Below, piece after piece: positions 8,605 through 17,368 of a DNA stretch of 36,100 bases (the stretch's first letter is position 1; each line of letters opens with the position of its first letter). Below the pieces are notes generated by a model that saw nothing but the letters and a program-made list of their open reading frames with translations, made no database searches and was not told where the DNA came from. Origin of the DNA: an uncultured Clostridia bacterium. GTDB lineage: Bacteria > Bacillota > Clostridia > Oscillospirales > Ruminococcaceae. The position numbers and the translations under genes are program-made. Location: NCBI GenBank assembly GCA_947631445.1, contig CANRLN010000016.1:1-36100 (forward strand), read 5' to 3'.

Positions 8605-9050
8605 TTGTTACTTTAATAGCTCCACCATATAACCAGAACTTTAATGTAATAGCCATTTTATTTTCCCTTAACGTGACATCACCATCAGATGCCTGTGCTA
8701 GCAATGGTGTGTGGGTATCAAATCCCATCTTCCGCACTGTATTGTGACAATGAAATAGATGCACACCAAGAAAACTGCGTATTTACGCGGCTTTCTTGCG
8801 TTTTGGGGCGAAAAATTTATAATTAAAAACCGTAGATGCTTTTTAGGGATTTTTGACTGCTAAAGAGGTACGAACCGACACAAACTTAAAATTTAAGTTA
8901 AATAGAAAAATTTTCAGAGGAAAAAATCTCAATACTCGCTGAAATTTCATAAAAAATATGCACAAAATTTGAAAGACCATTTTGTCTGATATCACGAAAT
9001 TCGTAATGTTAAACAAAGCGGTCTTTTTTGTTATAAAAAGGAGGAAATAT
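8605..9050. other. Junction region between redox operon and element relic
   Basis: No gene is recognised here. A minus-strand frame (8764-8555) runs into the antisense of the SDR remnant and is not convincing as a gene. The stretch contains a hairpin (8767-8798) and a small palindrome, ACTTAAA/TTTAAGT, near 8884-8898. It marks the change from operon DNA to mobile-element DNA. Confidence 0.45.
8767..8798 (+). terminator. Strong hairpin, possible terminator
   Basis: CAAGAAA pairs with TTTCTTG, and an inner GCGT/ACGC stem closes on a short AT loop. The following GCGTTTTGG has only four T, so termination is uncertain. Confidence 0.4.
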
Positions 9051-9353
9051 ATCAAATTTAACAAAGCAAGAGTTAAAATGCTGAAGAAGCGGTATCTCGA
9101 AGGCACAAGAATTTGCCTTGAAGAAATGGAAAATGACCCAAGACCAATAAAGCCTGGAATTTGCGGAACAGTTCAGTTCGTAGATGATGTAGGTACTTTG
9201 CACTGCAAATTTGATGACGGAAGAATGCTGGGAGTTATTCCTAATGTGGATCAGTTTCATAAAATTCAGCAGGAGCAGAATCTGCAAATGAACGAGTGCG
9301 AGGAAATTACAGAGGAAGTTGAAGAATCAGAAGAAATGGAAATGTCAATGTAA
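9051..9353 (+). CDS. DUF4314-type small element protein, start codon apparently lost
   Basis: About 100 residues. The middle matches the DUF4314 pattern of integrative-element proteins: KKRYLEGTRICLEEM, KPGICGTVQFVDDVGTLHCKF and DGRMLGVIP. An acidic tail ends EEMEMSM. A strong AAAAGGAGG ends at 9044, and six bases later the frame reads ATC AAA TTT, where an ATG would be expected. The first real ATG in frame is 9078, too far from that site. I infer an ATG-to-ATC mutation, so expression is doubtful even though the frame is open. The function of DUF4314 is not established. Confidence 0.6.
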   Translation: MKFNKARVKMLKKRYLEGTRICLEEMENDPRPIKPGICGTVQFVDDVGTLHCKFDDGRMLGVIPNVDQFHKIQQEQNLQMNECEEITEEVEESEEMEMSM

Positions 9354-9355
9354 TA

Positions 9356-9389
9356 GCTAAGTTTTAAAAGGACTTAGCCGTTTTTTTTT
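9356..9389 (+). terminator. Rho-independent terminator
   Basis: GCTAAGT (9356-9362) pairs with ACTTAGC (9372-9378), followed by a run of nine T (9381-9389). It directly follows the DUF4314-type frame. Confidence 0.85.
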
Positions 9390-9412
9390 AATCATGAAAG
9401 GAGAAGTGATAA

Positions 9413-10675
9413 ATGATAAAATATTTTGACCTTGTAATTACCAAGTCAATATCGAGATTTGCCTGAAACACGGTGGACTGCCTTGAATATGTCAGACAGC
9501 TTAAAGATTTGGGTATCGGTGTGATTTTTGAAAAGGAAAACATAAATACTCTCACAATGATAAGCAAATTTATGATTGCACTTTACGGCAGTTTCGCTCA
9601 TGCAGAGTCGAAATCAATCAGTAAAAACGTCAGTTGGGGAAAGGAAAAGCCTTTCGTGAGGGCAGAGTTTCATTTCAGTATTCAAAACTTTTAGGATACA
9701 CAAAGGGGAAAAACGGCAAACCAGAAATTATTCCAGAAGAAGCAGAAACTGTCAGATTGATTTTTAATCTGTTTCTTGACAGATACAGTATGACGAATAT
9801 CAAAAAGACCCTTGAAAACAAGGGTGCGTTGACCTCGACGGGCAAAACAGTCTGGAATGAATCGCTTATTCGCAGTATTGTGAAAAATAACGGAGAACGT
9901 CCGATGTACCTGGTTTCTAACCACCATGACCCGATAGTCGACCGTGATATATATAACCGTGTTCAGCAGGAACTTTCAAGACGAAGTTCAAAGCGGAAAA
10001 TCAGCAATAAAACTACTACCGAGCAAAGCAAATATTCAAGCAAATATGCTCTTACGGAATTACTTATCTGTGGAAAATGCGGAACGCCTTATCGCAGAAC
10101 CACTTGGGCTTCACGAGGAAAAAAACAGATAGTCTGGAGGTGTATAAGCCGTCTTGAACACGGTAAAAAGTACTGTCTCGATTCGCCGACTATCAAATAA
10201 GAAAATCTGCACAAAGGGATTATTCGGGCGATAAATAATTACTATTCCTGCCGAAATGATATTGCGAGGATTTTAAAAGCAAATATTGGCTCGGTGCTTG
10301 AATGTCAAGGGCAAGAGGAAATTTTAGCTACAGAAAAAAGACTCAAAGAAATAGATCAGGCAAGAAATGATTTAGTGGATTTAATCGCTTCAGGCGGCTG
10401 TGACGAGGACAAGCTTGACAGTGAGTTTGCAAAACTTTATTTGGAAGAACAGCAGTTAAACGAACGTCTTGAAAATCTGAAATCACAAAACAAAACTTCA
10501 GGCACAAGCGAAACTTGATGAAATTATGGATATGATTGAACATGAGAAGTTTGAACTGGAAACTTTTAATAATGTGCTTATACTAAAGCTGATTGAATGC
10601 ATAAAGGTGCTTGGCAAGAATGAAATACTGGTAATTTTCAAGGGCGGATATGAGGTTATAACGGAGATTGAATAA
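9413..10675 (+). pseudogene. Large serine recombinase, heavily decayed
   Basis: Recognisable as a resolvase/invertase-type large serine recombinase of integrative elements. It has the catalytic-domain segment VITKSISRFA-x-NTVDCLEYV, the recombinase-domain segment LGYTKGKNGKPEIIPEEAET, a Cys-pair zinc ribbon (CGKCGTPYRR through the later WRC) and a C-terminal coiled coil. The first 60-70 residues, including the catalytic Ser, are missing. Further lesions are a TGA at 9464-9466 where Arg is expected, a frameshift near 9640, a TAA at 10198-10200 in PTIK-stop-ENLHK, and a frameshift near 10495 before LQAQAKLDEIM. The start at 9413 has AAAGGAG upstream, but the protein cannot be a working recombinase. 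It was probably the integrase of the element whose remains fill 9-14 kb. Confidence 0.85.
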
Positions 10676-10679
10676 TACA

Positions 10680-10716
10680 AAAACGACTTTCAAGGCAGAA
10701 TTTAAAGTCGTTTTTT
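10680..10716 (+). terminator. Rho-independent terminator after the recombinase
   Basis: AAAACGACTTT (10680-10690) pairs perfectly with AAAGTCGTTTT (10704-10714), and the T-run continues to 10716. It sits five bases past the recombinase stop. Confidence 0.85.
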
Positions 10717-10734
10717 AGTTGGGAGGATGATAAT

Positions 10735-11816
10735 TTGTCAGGAAATTTTGAAGGGATAAAAACTCAGCGATTCGGCGTGGAAATCGAGTGTACAGGCTTG
10801 AAAGAGCCGTTGCTGCAAAGGCTGTTGGTAAGGTTCTGAGGACTTCCCCTGACCATTACGGCGGAAGTTACGACAGATATGATATTTACAACAACAAAAA
10901 TCGAATGTGGAAAATTGTGTCCGACGCAAGTACCAGATGTACCACAAAGCAGGGTCAGCCTGCCTCGAAACTTTATTCTGTGGAACTTGTTACACCGATT
11001 TTGGAGTATGAGGATATTTCGATTTTGCAGGAGATTGTTCGTTCCGTAAGACGGGCAGAAGGAATTTGCAACAATTCAACGGGAATTCATATTCACATTG
11101 ATTTTACTCCCTATGACGCAAGAACTTTGCGGAACTTGGTCAATATTTTTGCAAGCAAAGAGGATATGCTTTATCAGGCTTTACAGGTCAATGCCAATCG
11201 GGAGAACAGTTACTGTAGAAAGGTTGACAAGCAGTTTCTTGAGGAACTTAACCGAAAAAAGCCAACGGATATGCAGACCATAAAACGCCTGTGGTACGGT
11301 GATAATGCCGAATATCATTCACATTACGACTTTTCTCGATATCGTTGTTTAAATTTACATTCGGTGTTTACCGATAACAATATTGAGGTCAGGGCGTTTA
11401 ACAGCAGCCTGAACGCAGGCGTGCTTAGAGCAGTTCTTGCGGTAAGCAATCAGGCACTGACGCAGAAATATGCAAGTCCTCGTGTGACTCAAAGTGAGAA
11501 TCCTCGTTATACTTTCCGAACATGGTTTATCCGAATTGGTCTGAACGGCGAGGAATTTAAGAATTGCAAAAAGCACCTGCTTTATCATCTTGAGGGTAAT
11601 ATTGCCTGGCTTCACCCCGAAGATGCGATTAAACAGCGTGAAAGATTAACGGCGGAGTGAATTGCCGCTCGTGAACAGCATGTTGAGCCTGTAAGCGAGG
11701 TTGAGGAGTTAAACGAAAATGTACCCGATGAAATTTCCGAACCGTCAGAAAGCGAATGTGAGGAAATTATAGAATGCGAAGATGAACAAGAAGAATCGTT
11801 TGAAATGAGTATGTAA
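10735..11816 (+). pseudogene. Putative amidoligase, frameshifted and with an in-frame stop
   Basis: Matches the Amidoligase_2 family (ATP-grasp-independent glutamine synthetase-like fold) common on clostridial conjugative elements. FGVEIECTGL at the start, SVELVTPILEYEDI, STGIHIHIDFTPYDARTLRN and YRCLNLHSVF carry the conserved acidic and His residues. A TTG start at 10735 follows GGGAGG. A one-base shift occurs around 10785, after ECTGL, where the frame moves to RAVAAKAVGKVL. A TGA at 11658-11660 then interrupts RLTAE-stop-IAAREQ, and the same frame continues 51 codons into an acidic tail ending FEMSM. The family is thought to make or edit amide-linked peptides, but the substrate is unknown. 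As written the gene is broken. Confidence 0.8.
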
Positions 11817-11828
11817 CTGAGGTAAAAA

Positions 11829-12304
11829 ATGAGTAAAAAACATCTATATATTGCATATGGAAGCAATATTAATTTGGAACAAATGGCATACAGATGCCCA
11901 AATTCAAAGGTTGTGGGAACGACAGAAATCAAGGATTTTGAATTAGAATTCAGAAACGTAGCCACAATTGTTCCCAAAGAAGATGAAAAAGTTCCCGTTT
12001 TAATTTGGGAGCTTAGAGAAATTTGCCGATGATTAATAAATATGAGGGTTATCCGAAATTTTACAGACAAGAGAAAATGCAGTTTGAAATGAATGGTGAA
12101 ACTTGTGAAAGAATGGCATATCTGATGAATTACAGAGAGATTTCTCCACCGAGCAATATGTATTTTAACACGATTTTACAGGGCTATAGGGCAAACGGAA
12201 TGGACGAAAGTTATCTTGAAAAAACATTGGAAAATTCATTTTAGAATGAGCAAAATTATGACTTTGATGATGATTTAGACGAAGATTTTCAAATGAAATT
12301 TTAG
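11829..12304 (+). pseudogene. Gamma-glutamylcyclotransferase-like protein, split by a frameshift
   Basis: KHLYIAYGSNINLEQMAYRC at the N-terminus carries the YGSN substrate loop of the GGCT/AIG2 superfamily. INKYEGYPKFYRQEKM later is the family's characteristic EGxPxxY region. The first frame ends at 12032 and the rest resumes in another frame from about 12010, so one base was lost or gained near LREI. A TAG at 12242-12244 is followed in frame by a 19-residue acidic tail ending DEDFQMKF, resembling the tails of the two preceding element proteins. The gene sits 12 bases after the amidoligase. The pairing with amidoligase is usual in these elements, and the two are thought to act on amide or gamma-glutamyl bonds. 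Confidence 0.8.
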
Positions 12305-12314
12305 GGAGGAATTT

Positions 12315-12590
12315 ATGCTGTACAAAAGCTTTTATGTGAAAATATCACCTTGCGAAAATATAATTCGTGAAGATAAAAATGGTGAAAAAATTAAGTGTTT
12401 GGGATTTCAAATTCAGGTTTTTTCTGATAAGACGGAACAGCTTAAACTTGATCAATTTTCTGTTGCTGTTGATTTTGAAATTCTGAAAAATGATATTTCG
12501 GAGGCAGAACAGTTTGCTAAGAATTATGTGGATTGCGAAGAAAAAGAGTATCATAGAATGATTGACGAATGGATGTGGGAAAATGTTTGA
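12315..12590 (+). CDS. Small hypothetical element protein
   Basis: 91 residues, open and with a good ribosome-binding site (AGGGAGG at 12303-12309, five bases before ATG). I do not recognise the family. It is a soluble, acidic protein with beta-strand-like alternation (KSFYVKISPCENII, FQIQVFSDK) and an acidic C-terminus ending WMWENV. There is no signal peptide or membrane helix. It follows the cyclotransferase gene in the same direction and overlaps the next small frame by eight bases. It is one of the few element genes here without a visible lesion. Confidence 0.6.
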   Translation: MLYKSFYVKISPCENIIREDKNGEKIKCLGFQIQVFSDKTEQLKLDQFSVAVDFEILKNDISEAEQFAKNYVDCEEKEYHRMIDEWMWENV

Positions 12591-12708
12591 ATTTGCAATG
12601 GGACCGCTTGTAGGAACGCTTTGCGGAGCAGTAATTATGGCACTTTGTGCTGCTGCGGGACAAGCGGATAAATGCGAGAACGTAAGACAATCAGACCAAA
12701 CTGAATAA
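12583..12708 (+). CDS. Small membrane peptide (41 residues)
   Basis: This short frame starts at ATG 12583, overlapping the end of the previous gene, and encodes one hydrophobic helix (FAMGPLVGTLCGAVIMALCA) followed by a charged tail (CENVRQSDQTE). It resembles in size and layout the tiny single-helix proteins such as DUF3789 found in clostridial elements, but I cannot confirm the family. Translational coupling to the upstream gene is likely. Confidence 0.45.
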   Translation: MFEFAMGPLVGTLCGAVIMALCAAAGQADKCENVRQSDQTE

Positions 12709-12809
12709 ATAGCCGGTCATTGATAAGAAGGGCATTAACTATCTAATGATTTTCAGTAGTTGCAGTGTAAAATAAATTAATTAGATTTGTAAATTATTTC
12801 AAAAAACTA

Positions 12810-12838
12810 TTGAAAATCTTCTTGAAATGGTGTATAAT
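12810..12838 (+). promoter_or_regulatory. Promoter of the AAA-ATPase gene
   Basis: TTGAAA (12810-12815) and TATAAT (12833-12838) are separated by 17 bases, 41 bases before the ATG at 12879. A second TTGA sits at spacer positions 7-10, as in two other promoters of this window. Confidence 0.75.
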
Positions 12839-12878
12839 ATATTTGATAGATATTTGCGTTGAATAAGGAGGGAATGTT

Positions 12879-14440
12879 ATGGGAATTATGCTTAATCTGG
12901 ATAATGCAGAGTTTCAAAAGGCTGTGAATTCTGAAATTTATGTTGATAAGACAGAACTTATTCAATTTACAAACAGTAAAATAAATACTTTGCAAGGAAA
13001 TATATGTGTTAGTCGTCCAAAACGATTTGGTAAGTCTATGGCAGCCGATATGCTTGTGGCTTATTACAGCAAAGGGTGTGATTCGAGAGACCTTTTTTCA
13101 AAATACAAAATTGCTGAAGATGAGAATTTTGAAAAACATTTGAATAAATATAATGTAATACACATTAATATTCAGCGATTTTTAGAGCGTTCAAAAGGTA
13201 TAGAAGGTATGATTGCTCTTATTACCAGGAAGTTGATAAAGGAACTGAAAAAGGAATTTGCCGATGTTGATTTTGATGAAGAAGATTTGATGTTTACTTT
13301 TTCGGAAATATATAATGCCACTAAAACCCAGTTTATTTTTATAATTTACGAGTGGGACTCAGTTATGCGTGACAAGAAATTTAATGCTGATGAACAAACG
13401 GATTATTTGAATTTTTTGAGAGATTTATTAAAAGTACAGTCCTACTATATGCTTACGTATATGACTGGAATTTTGCCTATTAAAAAATATGGTCAACATT
13501 CCGCAATTAATATGTTTCATGAGTATTCCATAATTGAACCTGAGCCGATGGAAAGGTTTAACGGATTTACGGAAGATGAAGTTAAAGCACTATGCAAAGA
13601 GCATAATATAGATTTTTCGGAAATGAAAAAATGGTACGATGGATATGATTTAAATGGAATGCCTATTTACAATCCAAAGTCAGTTGTCGAATGTATTTTA
13701 AGAAATAAGTTCAGCAATTATTGGACTTCTACAGAAACCTATGAAGCACTGAAATTTTATATTCAAATGGATTTTGATGATTTACGAAGCAAGGTTATAA
13801 AACTGATTGCCGGAGAGTCCATAGTTATAAATCCTGATAAATTTCAAAATGATATGACTACTTTTAAAAGTTCGGATGATGTTTTGACGTTGCTTGTGCA
13901 TTTAGGGTATTTAACATTTGACTTTGCAACAAATAGCGTTAGAATATCGAATAACGAAATGTAAAAAGAATTTATCAATTCCATTGAGGATGGAGGTTGG
14001 GAAGAAGTTATGGATTCTATTAAAAAGTCTGATGAACTTTTGCAAGCTACACTTGATATGGATTGCGAGAAAGTCGCTGATTTAATTGCTCAGTCGCATA
14101 TGTAAAACAGTTCGATTTTACAGTATAATGATGAAAATTCGCTTTCTTGTATTATCTCACTTGCTTACTATTCAGCCAAAAAAAATATATAATGCACCGT
14201 GAACTTGCAACCGGGAAAGGCTTTGCGGACTTGGTTTATATTCCTAGAAAAAACGTTGATTTGCCTGCGCTTGTGATTGAGCTTAAGCATAACAAGTCGG
14301 CTGACACAGCTATTGAGCAGATAAAAAATAAGAAGTATACTGAAAAAGTTGCTGAATATAGCGGTGAGATTCTGCTTGTTGGGATTAGTTATAATGACAA
14401 GAAAGAGCATACCTGCGTGATTGAGAAAGTTAGTAAATAA
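12879..14440 (+). pseudogene. AAA-ATPase/PD-(D/E)XK nuclease-like protein, interrupted
   Basis: This is the common clostridial AAA-ATPase_like plus PDDEXK_9 protein (about 520 residues), of unknown role and often amplified in genomes. The N-terminus has YVDKTELI and the Walker A-like RPKRFGKSM. GFTEDEV and KKWYDGYDL follow, and the C-terminus has the nuclease-like RELATGKGFADLVYIP and ALVIELKHNKSADTA. Lesions are TAA at 13962-13964 (NNEM-stop-KEF), TAA at 14103-14105 (AQSHM-stop-NSS), and a frameshift at the A-run near 14180. In addition, the Walker B region reads FIIYEWDSV where the family has FIIDEWD, so a key acidic residue is lost. GGAGG lies before ATG 12879. Confidence 0.85.
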
Positions 14441-14519
14441 ATTAATGACTTTCTGAATATACTGCTTTTGCTTTAGACGGTAAAGATTTATTTTGATATT
14501 ATAATATATTGTTATATTG

Positions 14520-14569
14520 CCGATTTTATGGTTTTCTGGAAGGGAAAATCTAATGAAATCGGATTTTTT
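14520..14569 (+). terminator. Likely terminator of the upstream relic
   Basis: CCGATTT (14520-14526) pairs with AAATCGG (14556-14562) over a long internal region, followed by ATTTTTT. It would insulate the TIR operon from upstream transcription. Confidence 0.55.
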
Positions 14570-14800
14570 ATTATAAAAAATAAAAGTGTTTTAAACTTAC
14601 TTTTTAGAATTTCTAAAATAGTATAGTAAATTGGTGGTTGATTTGATGATTTAAAAGTTGTAGTAAATAATTCTTTATAAATAAAAGTAATTTTATATGG
14701 TAAAAATGCATATCTATTGCCAATTTATACAAATCTCAGCTTTCCAAATTGTGAGAAATGTAGAATTTTAGTTTTTTGTTGGTTAATTTATCAAAAAGTA

Positions 14801-14829
14801 TTGAATATTAGTTTGATTTAGTGTATAAT
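14801..14829 (+). promoter_or_regulatory. Promoter of the TIR operon
   Basis: TTGAAT (14801-14806) and TATAAT (14824-14829) are separated by exactly 17 bases. The leader to the first ATG is about 140 bases. The spacer again carries TTGA at positions 7-10. Confidence 0.7.
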
Positions 14830-14837
14830 TACACTAA
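14818..14837. promoter_or_regulatory. Perfect 20-bp palindrome over the -10 box, candidate operator
   Basis: TTAGTGTA and TACACTAA flank TAAT with no mismatch. The -10 box lies inside the palindrome, so a dimeric protein bound here would block the polymerase. No regulator gene is encoded in the operon, so the binding protein would come from elsewhere or be one of the TIR proteins. Confidence 0.55.
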
Positions 14838-14927
14838 TGAATGATGATTGTATATTATATGTTAATTGATGTGTTATATTATTCATAACACTTTGAAGAA
14901 TTTTGATAAATATAAGTGGTCGTGTAT

Positions 14928-14961
14928 ATCAAGATTTTAATAAAACAATTTAAATCTTGAT
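14928..14961 (+). promoter_or_regulatory. Leader hairpin next to the ribosome-binding site
   Basis: ATCAAGATTT (14928-14937) pairs with AAATCTTGAT (14952-14961). The stem ends three bases before GGAGG-type Shine-Dalgarno CTGGAGG (14964-14970). It may modulate translation of the first TIR gene. Confidence 0.45.
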
Positions 14962-14978
14962 TTCTGGAGGAGTTAATT

Positions 14979-17336
14979 ATGAATCGTTCAACTTGTTTTA
15001 TTTGTTATGCTTGGGGATCTGAAGAACGTTACAAACAACTTGATTTTTTTCGCTCTAAAATAATTGATGAGTCTAATAATCAATTAGAGGTAATATTAGA
15101 CAGGCATAGTTATGCTGATAATCAAGATTTTAATGAACTTAGAAAACGCATTAAAACTTATGACCTTATTATTGTAATATGTACGCCTGATTTTAAAAAA
15201 ATAACTCAAGATCCTGATTCAAACAAAAATAAGGATAGAGAGGTCCTTAAAGAGTATCATATTGTTAAACAAATATATGACGAAAATCCTAGTTCTGTTT
15301 TTCCAGTTATATTTGAGGAGGATAAAGAAAAATCATTGTTGGATATATTTAAAAATAAGAATGCTAGAATATATAAAGTTTTTGAAATTTCAAAAAATAA
15401 CAACGGAAAACTATATATACCGAATCAACGGAAGAAAGATTATAAAGTATTTATTGGTAAAATAATAAATACAGCAATTTATAACAAGTTAGATAAATCG
15501 GAGGAATATGAAAACTCAAAAATCGCTTTAGATAAACTTTTCAGTCTTACAGATAATGTAAAGATTCCTGATAGTTGTTTAGTTAAATCAGATTTATATT
15601 ATGATATTTTAGGTCAATCATATTATTTTATCGTTGGACGAAAGGGTTCTGGAAAATCAACATTTATAAATAACTTTCGTGAAATGGATAAATCATACTT
15701 TGATAAAAAATATAAAACGATGATACCTTTATCGGCAGAAGCTTTTCAACATGAAGATGCTTACTCAACACTTATAGAAGGTCATAAAGAAGATCTTAGT
15801 CTTGTTACTCAATATGATATATTAGTATTATTTTGGAAAATATATTTTATCTTGCATAGTATTGTAACAATTAGAGCAGAGATTGAAAATCATAACATAA
15901 CAGAAAAGGATTCGAGATTTAAAATCTTTGATTCTGTGACAAAAAAACTTAAACAAAAAATTGGTTTAAAAATTAATCAAAGGAGGTACAGACCTATTAA
16001 TAGTGATGTTGTTCCAAAATCTATTTTTCAAGCAGCGATTGAAATGATTGACGAACAATTTAGAATCGCTTTAAAAGATTGTTCAGAAGATGAATTGATT
16101 GCTACATCATTTTCTTCAAGGTTTAATGCAGAGGAAATTATAAATAAAAATTTTGGTGAGAAAAATATACAATTATTTATTGAGGCTTTATCAAGGTGTG
16201 AAAAGAAAATACTTATTTCTCTAGATGGTTTTGATACGCATTCCGAGGATTTTAGGATGACCACCAATAGTATGTCAAAAGACTGTAAGGAATTTGGAAA
16301 CAGAAATGAATATGAACGCTTTTTTTTTCGTACACTTGTAGAAGTAGTAACCAATTTTAAAACACATAGATATAATGATAGGTTACTTGATGCGTTTAGT
16401 AAGTATATTGATTTTTGCATTGTTCTTCCAAAAGATAGATATGATCAAATTATATCTAATGATAGAGATAGTTTTAAAAAAAAGTTTGGTTCTATGGCAT
16501 GGAGTGCTTATGAACTATTGGAGTTACTTACCAAAAGAATAGAATATCTTATTTCATGTAAAAGCAAAAACAAAATTCCAAATTATTCATCAGACTGCTT
16601 TGAACGTATGGAGAAGGCATTAGATTTTTTTCCTGGATTGCCAAAAACAATAACTATGAATGTTCAAGAAAATAAAATTAATATAAGTTTATTTAATTAT
16701 ATTCTACGTTCATCTTTTTGGAGACCTAGAGATGTGATTTCAAATTTAAGTTGCCTTCTTGCAAGGTTTATACATATTAGTGGTGATAATAATGAATGGA
16801 TTCTTGATACAGATATAAAACTAAGCGAAGATGAAATCAAATTGGCTATTAAAGATAATGCTAAAAGAATAATTCAAGAAGAGTTTATTGATGAAAATAA
16901 ATATGTTTTTCGTAATATTAATGATGTACTCAAAGAGTTTCATGGCTTGAATGAACAAATGAGTGTAAAGGAATTTACAGAATTATTAAGTAATATTAGA
17001 TTTGATACTTCTTATTCATATGATATGGGAAAAGTTGAAAACAAGTTGTTGGTTTTGTATCAAATGGGCGTGATTGGATTTAAATATACAAAAAAATTTG
17101 CAGATAATATGCATTATTTACATCACATATGTTTTGTTTTTAATGCAGGGATGCATCCTTTTGATGACTTTATTAAGCATAAAACTAAAACAGAAGATGA
17201 AGTTTTTATTATTTTTAACCCCATTTTCGCACGCGAATTTATGCTGAATTTTAATACAAAAGAGTTATTGGGAAATTGGACAAATGAGTATATTTATAAT
17301 AACAATAAAATGAAAAATCTTATAAAATCATTATAA
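14979..17336 (+). CDS. TIR/SEFIR-like domain fused to a P-loop ATPase
   Basis: 785 residues. The N-terminal 150 residues look like a TIR/SEFIR fold: TCFICYAWGSEE, then VILDRHSYADNQDFNELRKR and DLIIVICTPDFKK. A P-loop ATPase follows with Walker A GRKGSGKST at residues 220-228 and a Walker B-like ILISLDGFD around 411-419. Overall it resembles the Sll1717-type ATPases linked to defence genes. The C-terminal 350 residues are alpha-helical by appearance and unassigned. The ATG start at 14979 has CTGGAGG upstream. It is the first gene of a five-gene operon and the next gene begins 32 bases later. I infer a sensor or switch that uses ATP to control TIR activity. The catalytic Glu of the TIR part is not obvious. 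Confidence 0.75.
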   Translation: MNRSTCFICYAWGSEERYKQLDFFRSKIIDESNNQLEVILDRHSYADNQDFNELRKRIKTYDLIIVICTPDFKKITQDPDSNKNKDREVLKEYHIVKQIYDENPSSVFPVIFEEDKEKSLLDIFKNKNARIYKVFEISKNNNGKLYIPNQRKKDYKVFIGKIINTAIYNKLDKSEEYENSKIALDKLFSLTDNVKIPDSCLVKSDLYYDILGQSYYFIVGRKGSGKSTFINNFREMDKSYFDKKYKTMIPLSAEAFQHEDAYSTLIEGHKEDLSLVTQYDILVLFWKIYFILHSIVTIRAEIENHNITEKDSRFKIFDSVTKKLKQKIGLKINQRRYRPINSDVVPKSIFQAAIEMIDEQFRIALKDCSEDELIATSFSSRFNAEEIINKNFGEKNIQLFIEALSRCEKKILISLDGFDTHSEDFRMTTNSMSKDCKEFGNRNEYERFFFRTLVEVVTNFKTHRYNDRLLDAFSKYIDFCIVLPKDRYDQIISNDRDSFKKKFGSMAWSAYELLELLTKRIEYLISCKSKNKIPNYSSDCFERMEKALDFFPGLPKTITMNVQENKINISLFNYILRSSFWRPRDVISNLSCLLARFIHISGDNNEWILDTDIKLSEDEIKLAIKDNAKRIIQEEFIDENKYVFRNINDVLKEFHGLNEQMSVKEFTELLSNIRFDTSYSYDMGKVENKLLVLYQMGVIGFKYTKKFADNMHYLHHICFVFNAGMHPFDDFIKHKTKTEDEVFIIFNPIFAREFMLNFNTKELLGNWTNEYIYNNNKMKNLIKSL

Positions 17337-17368
17337 GTTAATTTTTATGCAGTGAGGAGTGCCATTTT

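Larger units (their letters stand above)
14441..14978. other. AT-rich leader and regulatory region of the TIR operon
   Basis: No gene is seen. The stretch is strikingly AT-rich and contains a terminator (14520-14569), a promoter (14801-14829) overlapped by a perfect palindrome (14818-14837), a small inverted repeat GTGTTAT/ATAACAC (14871-14891) and a leader hairpin (14928-14961) just before the ribosome-binding site. Confidence 0.6.

Noticed and set aside
8555..8764. Minus-strand 69-residue frame as a gene
   Set aside because: Its 3' part is the antisense of the dehydrogenase remnant, it has no ribosome-binding site and I recognise no motif.
8767..8798. Hairpin as an attachment site of the integrative element
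   Set aside because: No second copy or flanking direct repeat was found that would mark element ends.
354..14105. Stop-codon reassignment or programmed readthrough, because several genes continue in frame past TAA, TGA or TAG
   Set aside because: All three stops are involved, frameshifts occur in the same genes, and intact genes throughout the window use TAA, TAG and TGA as normal ends. Decay is the simpler reading.
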